NCBI GenBank assembly: GCA_945906815.1
Contig: CAMDRT010000045.1
Coordinates: forward strand, 1 to 35,330
Source of the DNA: Bordetella parapertussis
Lineage (GTDB): Bacteria; Pseudomonadota; Gammaproteobacteria; Burkholderiales; SG8-41
DNA length: 35,330 nucleotides
Reading direction: 5' to 3'
Part shown: positions 24,315-31,170 of the stretch, piece after piece
Layout of the letters: every line of letters begins with the position of its first letter
How positions within the stretch are numbered: position 1 is the first letter of the stretch
Made by a program: the position numbers and the translations under genes
Notes under the pieces: generated by a model
The model's database searches: none
Told to the model about the DNA's origin: nothing
The model's input: only the letters and a program-made list of their open reading frames with translations

Positions 24315-25483
24315 ACCTTGAACCCTCGCGCGAGCTGCCTGTTTTCCCAATCGATGCGCAGTAGTATCGCTATCGCCACGCAGGTCGCCGCTATCGCACT
24401 GCCGCCAAACGACAGCAGCGGCAGCGTCAACCCCTTGGTCGGCAGCATGCCCATGTTCACGCCCATGTTGATGATCGCCTGCACACCGATCCACAGGCCG
24501 ATGCCCTGCGCCACCAACGCCGCGTAGTAACGCCCCTGCAGCAGCGCGCGGCGGCCGATGGCAAACGCGCGTTGCACGATCCACGCAAACATCAGCACGA
24601 TGGCCAGCACGCCCACAAAGCCGAGTTCCTCGGCGATCACCGCCAGCAGAAAATCGGTGTGCGCTTCGGGCAGATAAAACAGTTTTTCCACGCTGCCGCC
24701 GAGTCCGACGCCGAACCACTCGCCGCGTCCGAATGCGATCAGCGCGTGCGACAACTGATAACCCTTGCCGAATTCGTCCGCCCACGGATCCATGAACACC
24801 GCCACCCGATCCATGCGATAAGGCGCGACCCGGATCAGCGCGATAAAGCCCGCGATCAGCATCACCATCAGTCCGGCGAACAGCTTCCAGTTCATGCCGC
24901 CCAGAAAAAGTATGCCCATCGCGATCACCGTAATCACCGCGCAGGCGCCGTAATCGGGCTCGCACAGCAGCAAGCCGCCGGCCAGCAGCATCACAAAAAA
25001 CATCGGCATAAAACCCTTGCGCAAGTTGTGCATGAACGCCGCTTTGCGCACGGTGTAGTCGGCCGCATACAGCACGGCAAACACTTTCATCATCTCCGAC
25101 GGCTGCAGATTAAACACCACCAGCGGGATCCAGCGCTGGGCGCCGTTCACCTTGCGCCCGATGCCGGGCACCAGCACCAGCGCCAGCAACACCAGACCCA
25201 GCACAAACAGATAGGGTGCGCAGCGCTGCCACACCGCCGTGGGTATCTGAAATGCGATCAGGCCCGCAGCCACGCTGATCGCCACAAACAGCGCGTGGCG
25301 TAGCAGGTAATACAGCGGCTGATGGCCGGTGTTGCGGCCGGCTTCCGCGATGGCGATGGAAGACGAATACACCATCACCAGGCCCAGACCCAGCAGCAAC
25401 ACCGAGACCCACAACACGCTGCGGTCATATTCGGCTGCCGGCAACTGCGCGGCGCGTGATTTCAGTGTGGCCGTGTACGCCAT
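24311..25483 (-). CDS. ftsW: Septal peptidoglycan glycosyltransferase FtsW (SEDS family)
   Basis: FtsW polymerises lipid II into glycan strands at the septum, paired with FtsI. The 390-residue protein has about ten membrane helices and SEDS landmarks: FNLQPSEMMKVF, the loop MDPWADEFGKGYQLSHALIA, GVGLGGSVEKLFYLPEAHTD and the glycine-rich PLLSFGGSAI near the end. The ATG at 25483 is one base after the murD stop; the frame is open further upstream inside murD but that part is not FtsW-like. The final codons (NRQLARGFKV) are copied twice in the following 250 bases. Confidence 0.96.
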   Translation of the reverse strand: MAYTATLKSRAAQLPAAEYDRSVLWVSVLLLGLGLVMVYSSSIAIAEAGRNTGHQPLYYLLRHALFVAISVAAGLIAFQIPTAVWQRCAPYLFVLGLVLLALVLVPGIGRKVNGAQRWIPLVVFNLQPSEMMKVFAVLYAADYTVRKAAFMHNLRKGFMPMFFVMLLAGGLLLCEPDYGACAVITVIAMGILFLGGMNWKLFAGLMVMLIAGFIALIRVAPYRMDRVAVFMDPWADEFGKGYQLSHALIAFGRGEWFGVGLGGSVEKLFYLPEAHTDFLLAVIAEELGFVGVLAIVLMFAWIVQRAFAIGRRALLQGRYYAALVAQGIGLWIGVQAIINMGVNMGMLPTKGLTLPLLSFGGSAIAATCVAIAILLRIDWENRQLARGFKV

Positions 25484-25484
25484 C

Positions 25485-26867
25485 TCAGCCCACCCGCCGC
25501 GCGAGTTGTGCCACCGCCTGCACGAACACCTCGGCGCGATGCACATAACTACGGAACATGTCGTAACTGGCGCAAGCCGGCGACAACAACACCGCGTCGC
25601 CGGCTTGCGCCGCGCGATACGCGCTAGCGACCGCCTCAAACATATCGCCCGCGCGCAGCAAGGCTACGGCGGTGGGTTCGAGCACACGCGCGATGGCATC
25701 GGCGTCACGCCCGATCAGCACCACGGCGCGCGCGCGCGCAGCCACCCCTGCCAGCGGTGAAAAATCCTGCCCCTTACCGTCGCCACCGGCAATCAATACC
25801 ACCGGCTGCCGCAGGCCGCTTAACGCCGCCACGGTGGCGCCTACGTTAGTGCCTTTGGAATCATCAAAAAAAGTTATGCCATTGATCTCATTAATTTTCT
25901 CTACGCGGTGCGGCAAACCCTTGAAGCTGCGCAAGGCGTCCGCCATCACCTCGTGCGGCACACCTGCGGCGTGACACAAGGCGCCCGCGGCCAGTGCGTT
26001 GGCGGCGTTGTGGTAACCCGCAAGCGGCAACTCAGCGAGCGGCAGCAGCGTCGTGTCGCCGTGTGCCAGCACAGGTGCCGCGCCGCGCACGCCCCACTCG
26101 CGATCGGTGTGTGGTGCCGCCAGCCCGAAGCTCATCACCTCGTGCGCGGCGCCTGTCGCGCGCGCCATCGCCAGGCTGTGCACGTCGTCGCGATTCAACA
26201 CCTGCACGCCACCACCATTGAAGATGCGCGCCTTGGCCGCCGCGTAATCCGCGTAGCTGTGGTAGCGGTCCAGATGGTCTTCACTCAGGTTGAGCATGGT
26301 GGCGGCTGCCGGCGCGAGGCTGGCGGTGGTTTCAAGCTGAAAGCTCGACAGCTCCAGCACCAGGGTATCGGGCACCGCGCGGCCGTCTTCCATCTGGCTC
26401 AGCACGTCCAGCACCGGCAAACCTATGTTGCCCGCCATCACCGTGTCGCGCCCGGCGGCGGCGCACATCGCGCCGCACATCGCGGTGACGGTGCTTTTGC
26501 CATTGGAGCCGGTAATGGCGATGACCTGCGGGGCGTCGCTGCGCTCACGCAAGGCCTGCGCGAAAAACTCCACGTCACCCGCCACCGGCATGCCGCGCTG
26601 GATAGCGGCCGCCAGTTCGCCCACGCGCGGGTCGATACCCGGACTGACAGCGATCATCTCCACCGCGGCAAAATCTTCACGCTGAAAAACACCCGTGCGC
26701 AAACGCACCGCGGGCAGCTCGCGCGCGAGCAACGCCGCGTGCGGCGGCGCCGCGCGCGTGTCGGCGACAGACAGCACAGCACCCTGGCGCGCCAACCAGC
26801 GCGTCATCGACCAACCGCTGTCACCCAGACCGAGCACCAGCACCTTGCGCCCCCGCAAAGAATTCAT
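25485..26867 (-). CDS. murD: UDP-N-acetylmuramoyl-L-alanine--D-glutamate ligase MurD
   Basis: MurD adds D-glutamate to the stem peptide. The 460-residue ligase has the N-terminal Rossmann glycine motif VLGLGDSG, the ATP loop ITGSNGKST (118-126), LELSSFQLE, LNLSEDHLDRY and the late DDSKGTNVGAT segment, all diagnostic. The ATG at 26867 overlaps the stop of a 17-codon frame (ATGA) that follows the copied mraY end. mraY itself stops about 200 bases upstream. Confidence 0.96.
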   Translation of the reverse strand: MNSLRGRKVLVLGLGDSGWSMTRWLARQGAVLSVADTRAAPPHAALLARELPAVRLRTGVFQREDFAAVEMIAVSPGIDPRVGELAAAIQRGMPVAGDVEFFAQALRERSDAPQVIAITGSNGKSTVTAMCGAMCAAAGRDTVMAGNIGLPVLDVLSQMEDGRAVPDTLVLELSSFQLETTASLAPAAATMLNLSEDHLDRYHSYADYAAAKARIFNGGGVQVLNRDDVHSLAMARATGAAHEVMSFGLAAPHTDREWGVRGAAPVLAHGDTTLLPLAELPLAGYHNAANALAAGALCHAAGVPHEVMADALRSFKGLPHRVEKINEINGITFFDDSKGTNVGATVAALSGLRQPVVLIAGGDGKGQDFSPLAGVAARARAVVLIGRDADAIARVLEPTAVALLRAGDMFEAVASAYRAAQAGDAVLLSPACASYDMFRSYVHRAEVFVQAVAQLARRVG

Positions 26868-26917
26868 GACCGCAACCTGACATCACGCGACGCCACCCCA
26901 AAATTCGCGTGCTTCAT
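26864..26917 (-). CDS. 17-codon micro-ORF immediately before murD
   Basis: ATG directly after the TAA of the copied mraY end (TAAATG) opens MKHANFGVASRDVRLRS, ending in a TGA that overlaps the murD ATG. This was probably the original mraY-murD spacer before the 147-bp duplication. Too short to assign. Confidence 0.3.
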   Translation of the reverse strand: MKHANFGVASRDVRLRS

Positions 26918-26983
26918 TTACCGTAGCTTCAAAGTTGAGAGCCCCACCAGCACCAACATCATGGTGATGATCCAGAAGCGAAT
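26903..26983. repeat. 81-bp direct repeat, left copy of the mraY 3' end
   Basis: attcgcgtgcttcatttacc and onward to agaagcgaat recurs at 27050-27130 with a single mismatch (c versus g at the tenth base). Its edges form a short inverted repeat (aaaattcgc at the left, gcgaatttt at the right). Confidence 0.95.
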
Positions 26984-27064
26984 TTTTTGATTTTGGCTGC
27001 AGCTAACGTTCGCTACGCTCACCTTAGCCTTCGCCGAAATCAAATGGTCATTCGCGTGGTTCAT
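26918..27064 (-). CDS. 48-codon insert micro-ORF between mraY and murD, carries the MraY C-terminal helix
   Basis: The ATG abuts the mraY TAA (TAAATG). The frame runs through the hairpin repeat (MNHANDHLISAKAKVSVANV and a few more residues) and enters the copied mraY end in the original mraY frame: IRFWIITMMLVLVGLS and onward to LKLR-stop. The product would thus be a small peptide with the last membrane helix of MraY. The copied part differs from mraY at only one of 81 bases, so the duplication is recent or kept uniform by conversion. Confidence 0.45.
   Translation of the reverse strand: MNHANDHLISAKAKVSVANVSCSQNQKIRFWIITMMLVLVGLSTLKLR
26990..27041. repeat. Hairpin repeat element, copy 3 (mraY/murD)
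   Basis: attttggctgcagctaacgt followed by tcgctacgctcacc and tagccttcgccgaaatc aligns over its whole length with the two ftsW/murG copies, with one deleted base. The central stem is imperfect here (gttcgc against gctcac). It sits exactly between the two copies of the mraY 3' end. Confidence 0.8.
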
Positions 27065-27130
27065 TTACCGTAGCTTCAAAGTTGAGAGCCCCACCAGCAC
27101 CAACATCATGGTGATGATCCAGAAGCGAAT
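27050..27130. repeat. 81-bp direct repeat, right copy (true mraY 3' end)
   Basis: This copy contains the true mraY stop at 27065-27067. It is flanked by a longer inverted repeat: aaatggtcattcgc on the left (27042-27055 region, preceded by gaaatc) and gcgaatgaccacctgatttt on the right. The left arm is in inserted DNA, the right arm is inside mraY. Confidence 0.95.
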
Positions 27131-28150
27131 GACCACCTGATTTTCCTTCCAGCCCTTGAGTTCGTAGTGATGATGCAGCGGCGCCATGCGGAATACGCGC
27201 CTGCCGGTCATCTTGTACGAGGCCACCTGAATAATCACCGACAGCGTTTCGACCACGAATACGCCGCCCATGATGAACAGCACGAATTCCTGACGCACGA
27301 TCACAGCAATGGTGCCGAGCGCCGCACCCAGCGCCAGCGCGCCCACGTCCCCCATGAACACTTCCGCCGGATAGGCGTTGAACCATAGAAATGCCAGCCC
27401 CGCGCCCGCGATGGCAGCGCAGATCACCAGCAACTCGCCCGCGCCGGGTATGAACGGAAAGCCGAGGTAGCGTGCGAAGATCGAATTGCCCGCGACATAG
27501 GCGAAGATACCCAGCGCGCTGCCGACCATCACCGTCGGCATGATCGCCAGGCCGTCCAGCCCGTCGGTCAGATTCACGGCATTGCTGGCGCCGACGATCA
27601 CGCAGTAGGTCATCACCACGAAACCGATCACCCCCAGCGGATAGGCTATGGTCTTGAAAAACGGCACGATCAACTGCGTTTGCGCGGGCAGATTGCTCGA
27701 GTATGCGATGTAGCATGCAGCCGTCAGCCCGACCACCGATTGCCAGAAGAATTTAACGCGCGCCGGCAGGCCCTTGGGATTGCGATGCACCACTTTGCGG
27801 TAATCGTCCACCCAGCCGACCACGCCGAAACCGAGCGTCACCAGCAGCACTATCCACACAAAGCGGTTGCGCAAATCCGCCCACAGCAACGTCGTCACCA
27901 CTACGGCCACCAGGATCAGCGCGCCGCCCATGGTCGGTGTGCCGGCTTTGATGAGGTGGGTTTGCGGGCCATCTTCGCGCACCGACTGGCCGATTTTGTA
28001 GGCGGCGAGCTTGCGGATCATCGCCGGCCCCACCAAGAACGAAATGGCCAGCGCCGTGAGACACGCCAGCACCGCGCGCAAGGTGATGTAATTGAACACG
28101 CTGAACAAGCGTATGTCCTTCGCCAGCCATTGCGCGAGATCTAACAGCAT
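27065..28150 (-). CDS. mraY: Phospho-MurNAc-pentapeptide translocase MraY
   Basis: MraY attaches phospho-MurNAc-pentapeptide to undecaprenyl phosphate, making lipid I in the inner membrane. The 361-residue protein has ten predicted helices, the PNPT signature with GTPTMGGALIL, the aspartates of GWVDDYRKV and NAVNLTDGLDGLA, and the histidine loop MAPLHHHYELKGWKE. The ATG at 28150 has GGAGG (28155-28160 region) six bases upstream. The last helix (IRFWIITMMLVLVGLS) is duplicated after the gene. The 64-base gap to murF is open in frame (28141-28218). Confidence 0.97.
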   Translation of the reverse strand: MLLDLAQWLAKDIRLFSVFNYITLRAVLACLTALAISFLVGPAMIRKLAAYKIGQSVREDGPQTHLIKAGTPTMGGALILVAVVVTTLLWADLRNRFVWIVLLVTLGFGVVGWVDDYRKVVHRNPKGLPARVKFFWQSVVGLTAACYIAYSSNLPAQTQLIVPFFKTIAYPLGVIGFVVMTYCVIVGASNAVNLTDGLDGLAIMPTVMVGSALGIFAYVAGNSIFARYLGFPFIPGAGELLVICAAIAGAGLAFLWFNAYPAEVFMGDVGALALGAALGTIAVIVRQEFVLFIMGGVFVVETLSVIIQVASYKMTGRRVFRMAPLHHHYELKGWKENQVVIRFWIITMMLVLVGLSTLKLR

Positions 28151-28218
28151 GCGGTGCCTCCAGCGGGAAACCAGCGCCTGCGCGCTGCAGACTTATGATC
28201 GTAGTTGCGCGCGCTCAT
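28141..28218 (-). CDS. Possible 25-codon micro-ORF bridging murF and mraY
   Basis: An ATG overlapping the murF TGA (ATGA) opens MSARNYDHKSAARRRWFPAG and a few more residues, ending in a TAG ten bases inside mraY. Part of it (AGGCGCTGGT then CCCG, GGAGG, CGCATG) resembles the murF 3' end (AGGCGCTGGT then CCCG, GGAGC, CGCATG), so it may be an older duplication of that gene end. The mraY ribosome site lies within it. Confidence 0.3.
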   Translation of the reverse strand: MSARNYDHKSAARRRWFPAGGTACC

Positions 28219-29603
28219 GCGTGCCCTGCTCCGGGCGCTGCCACCAGCGCCTCCACCACGCGCTCCATGTGCATGAAGCGCGAGCCTTTCACCAGCACAG
28301 TAACCTCGCACGCGAGCGTACCTCGCAACGCGTTCAACAGATCTTCGATGGTGGCAAAATGCCGCGCGCCCGCGCCGAACGCCGCCACCATGTGCGCCGA
28401 CATGTCGCCCAGCGCATACAGCCGCTCGATGCCCGCCGGCGCGACCTGCCGGGCATAAGCGCCCACTTCGGCGTGACAGGCCGCTGCGCGTGCGCCCAGT
28501 TCCCCCATATCCCCGAGCACCAGCACGCGCCGCCCCGGCGCCTGCGCCAGCACATCGATGGCTGCGCGCATCGATTCCGGGTTGGCGTTATAGGTATCGT
28601 CAATCAGCGTCGCGCCACACTGCGCCGCTTTGCGTTGCAGACGGCCCTGGACGCCGCTGTAGCGCGCCAAGCCCGCAGCTATCGCCGCCAGCGGCACCTC
28701 GAGCGCCAACGCTGCGCTGACCGCCGCCAGTGCGTTGCGCACATTGTGCAAGCCCGGCGCGTTGAGGCTGACGCTCAGCGCGCCCGCAGGCGTGGTGAGG
28801 TGCAGGTCGCTGGCAAGCGCGTGCAATTCGTAACGCGCGCTGACATCGGCGTCATTTTCCAGGCCAAATTGCAGGCATTTGTTTTTGCTGCACAATTCTC
28901 GCCACAACGGCGCGTGGGCATCGTCGGCATTGAGCACCGCGATGCCGCTAGCGGAAAGGCCTTCGAAGATTTCGCCTTTGGCGCGCGCGATCGCCTGCTC
29001 GCTGCCCAGATATTCGATATGCGCGCGCCCGGCGTTGTTAATGAGCGCCACATCCGGGCGCGCCAGATGCGTCAGGCGGCTGATTTCACCCGCGTGATTC
29101 ATGCCCAGCTCGAGCACCGCGCAACGATGCGTCGCGCGCAATTCGAGCAAGGTTAACGGCACGCCGATCTCATTGTTGAGATTGCCACGCGTGGCGAGCA
29201 CGGCGTCGTCTCCGTCGTTGGCGGCTGCACGCAGTATCGCCGCCAGCATTTCCTTAACCGTGGTTTTGCCGCTACTGCCGGTGAGCGCAAGCAGCGGCCC
29301 GCTAAAGCGGCTGCGCCAGGCGTAAGCCAATTGCGTCAGCCCTTGGTGAGTATCGTTCACCGTGATCAGCGGCAGGCTCGGCGGCGCGTGCACCGCGCCT
29401 GCCACGTCCGCCATCACCGCCACCGCACCCGCCGCCTGCGCCGCGGCGAGGTACTGGTGCGCATCAAAATGCTCGCCGCGCAGCGCGACGAATAACTCGC
29501 CCGGCCTGACGTTGCGGCTGTCGCTGCCCACCGCGGTAAACAGCGGGTTGCCGCCGCGATGTTCGACGCCCAGCGCAAGCGCGGCTTCGGCCACGTGCAT
29601 CAT
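28215..29603 (-). CDS. murF: UDP-N-acetylmuramoyl-tripeptide--D-alanyl-D-alanine ligase MurF
   Basis: MurF adds D-Ala-D-Ala to complete the UDP-MurNAc-pentapeptide. The 462 residues include the N-terminal substrate domain (DSRNVRPGELFVAL), ATP loop TGSSGKTTVKEML (108-120), LNNEIGVPLTLL, LELGMNHAGEI, DDTYNANPESMRAA and a C-terminal ligase domain. The ATG at 29603 overlaps the murE stop (ATGA); a second ATG follows directly. Confidence 0.96.
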   Translation of the reverse strand: MMHVAEAALALGVEHRGGNPLFTAVGSDSRNVRPGELFVALRGEHFDAHQYLAAAQAAGAVAVMADVAGAVHAPPSLPLITVNDTHQGLTQLAYAWRSRFSGPLLALTGSSGKTTVKEMLAAILRAAANDGDDAVLATRGNLNNEIGVPLTLLELRATHRCAVLELGMNHAGEISRLTHLARPDVALINNAGRAHIEYLGSEQAIARAKGEIFEGLSASGIAVLNADDAHAPLWRELCSKNKCLQFGLENDADVSARYELHALASDLHLTTPAGALSVSLNAPGLHNVRNALAAVSAALALEVPLAAIAAGLARYSGVQGRLQRKAAQCGATLIDDTYNANPESMRAAIDVLAQAPGRRVLVLGDMGELGARAAACHAEVGAYARQVAPAGIERLYALGDMSAHMVAAFGAGARHFATIEDLLNALRGTLACEVTVLVKGSRFMHMERVVEALVAAPGAGHA

Positions 29604-31144
29604 GCCTGCCGCCTCGCCAACGCGGCGGTTACCGCGGCAGCGTCGCTGTAGCGATGGCGCACGCCATTGATTTCCTGATAAGACTCGTGGCCTTTGCCGG
29701 CGATCAACACCATATCGCCGGGCTTTGCTGCTGCAACCGCCACACTCACCGCGCGTGCGCGCGACTCGATCACGGTGCAGCGCTTACCCGCCTCACGGTG
29801 GCGCGAAACACCCACGAGTATATCGGCGATGATCGCCAGCGGCGCCTCGGCGCGCGGATTGTCGCTGGTGACGATCAGCGCATCGGCGTGGCGCGCTGCG
29901 ATGCGGCCCATGAGGGCGCGCTTGCCGCGATCGCGTTCCCCGCCACAGCCGAAAACACAGGTGAGCCGTGACGGCGGCGCGCTGCGCGCGTTGCCCGATG
30001 GCGCGTGTATTTCCCGCAGCGTCAGCAGCATTTTTTCCAGCGCGTCCGGCGTGTGCGCATAATCCACCACCACCAGCGGCTGCCTACCGCCGCCGAATAC
30101 CTGCGCGCGCCCGGCTACCGGTTGCAACGCGGCGAGCAGGCGTTCGGCGTCGCGCACAGCGATGCCGCTCGCCAGCAGCACCGCCAGTGTTGCCAGCAAA
30201 TTCGCTGCATTAAAGCGCCCCAGTGCGGTGCTGGTCACGCGCACCGCACCCCACGGCGTTGCCGCGTCAAAGCGTATGCCGTCTAGGCCCAGCCGCAGAT
30301 TGCGTCCCTGCACGCACGGCAAAGTGGCGTTGGCGCGCTGCGGATTAAAGCTGTAACCCAGTAGGTGGGCGGCCACCGGCCGTTGTCGCGCTAGCGCTGC
30401 ACCGTAGCGATCGTCGAGATTGAACACAGCCCATTGCAACGACGGCCACTGGAACAACGTCGCCTTGGCGCGCCGGTAGTTCGCCATGGTACCGTGGTAA
30501 TCGAGATGATCGCGCGTGAGATTGGTAAACAACGCCACATCAAATTCCACACCGGCGAGGCGGCCCTGCTGCAAGCCGTGAGACGACACTTCCATGGCCG
30601 CGGCGCGTGCGCCGTCGCGATACCAGTCGTTGAGCTTGCCGTGCAACCACGCCGCGTCGGGCGTGGTGTTCACACCCGCTTCGAGCGCACCGGGATAACC
30701 GTTGCCCAGCGTACCCGTCACCACGCAACGCCGCTGCGACTGATTCAATGCCTGCGCAATCCACTGTGTGCATGAGGTCTTGCCATTGGTGCCGGTGACC
30801 CCCACCGTCCACAACCGCGAACTCGGGCGACCATACACATGACTGGCAATAGGGCCGATCTTGTGACGCAGGCCGCGCACCCCTAGCTGCCGCGTGCGCC
30901 AGATGTTTTTCCATTTAAAATCACTGGCTTCCCACAACACGCTGTGCGCACCCGCAGCGATGGCGCGCGCAATGAACTCACGCCCGTCACGCGCATCTCC
31001 CGGATAGGCGACAAAGGTGTCTCCCGCGCGCAGCGTGCGACTGTCACTGGTGAGCCGCCGTATGCCCAGCGCGTCGATAGCCGCCCAGTCGCTCGTTTCC
31101 ACGCCAGATTCACCCAACGTCCAAGACTCGACTCCTCGCTTCAC
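29600..31144 (-). CDS. murE: UDP-MurNAc-L-Ala-D-Glu--meso-diaminopimelate ligase MurE
   Basis: MurE adds the third stem-peptide residue. The motif DNPR (in TSDNPRAEAPLAI) marks the meso-diaminopimelate-specific type, as in other Gram-negatives. The 514-residue protein has LTSDSRTLRAGDTFVAYPG at the N-terminus, ATP loop GVTGTNGKTS (115-124) and YAHTPDALEKML near the C-terminal domain. The GTG at 31144 gives about 30 residues before the first conserved motif, slightly long for the family; a later GTG (VETSDW) is an alternative. The GTG overlaps the stop of a 9-codon frame from ftsI (GTGA). Confidence 0.95.
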   Translation of the reverse strand: MKRGVESWTLGESGVETSDWAAIDALGIRRLTSDSRTLRAGDTFVAYPGDARDGREFIARAIAAGAHSVLWEASDFKWKNIWRTRQLGVRGLRHKIGPIASHVYGRPSSRLWTVGVTGTNGKTSCTQWIAQALNQSQRRCVVTGTLGNGYPGALEAGVNTTPDAAWLHGKLNDWYRDGARAAAMEVSSHGLQQGRLAGVEFDVALFTNLTRDHLDYHGTMANYRRAKATLFQWPSLQWAVFNLDDRYGAALARQRPVAAHLLGYSFNPQRANATLPCVQGRNLRLGLDGIRFDAATPWGAVRVTSTALGRFNAANLLATLAVLLASGIAVRDAERLLAALQPVAGRAQVFGGGRQPLVVVDYAHTPDALEKMLLTLREIHAPSGNARSAPPSRLTCVFGCGGERDRGKRALMGRIAARHADALIVTSDNPRAEAPLAIIADILVGVSRHREAGKRCTVIESRARAVSVAVAAAKPGDMVLIAGKGHESYQEINGVRHRYSDAAAVTAALARRQA

Positions 31145-31170
31145 GCTACACCCTTCACGCTGTGACTCAC
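31141..31170 (-). CDS. 9-codon micro-ORF bridging ftsI and murE
   Basis: A GTG overlapping the ftsI TGA opens MSHSVKGVA, ending in a TGA that overlaps the murE GTG (GTGA). The stretch contains a 14-base-period repeat (AGCGTGAAGGGTGT then AGCGTGAAGC). It is far too short to be a gene in its own right and is listed as part of the coupling pattern. Confidence 0.25.
   Translation of the reverse strand: MSHSVKGVA

Larger units (their letters stand above)
24058..24345. repeat. Three tandem copies of the ftsW 3' end (period 125-128 bp)
   Basis: Plus-strand copies start at 24058 (tcataccttgaaccctcgcg), 24183 (tcatactttgaacccccgcg) and 24311 (tcataccttgaaccctcgcg, the true ftsW end). The spacings are 125 and 128 bases. 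Copies 2 and 3 are each flanked by their own inverted repeat: aaatcgacagc (24135-24145) with gctgtcgattt (24206-24216), and aaacaggcagc (24261-24271) with gctgcctgttt (24334-24344). The arms differ between copies but match within each copy. Confidence 0.9.

Noticed and set aside
24183..24965. A 260-codon minus-strand frame overlapping ftsW that ends in the copied FtsW tail
   Set aside because: Most of it is an out-of-frame reading of ftsW. Only the last 43 codons, beyond the ftsW stop, are kept as a micro-ORF.
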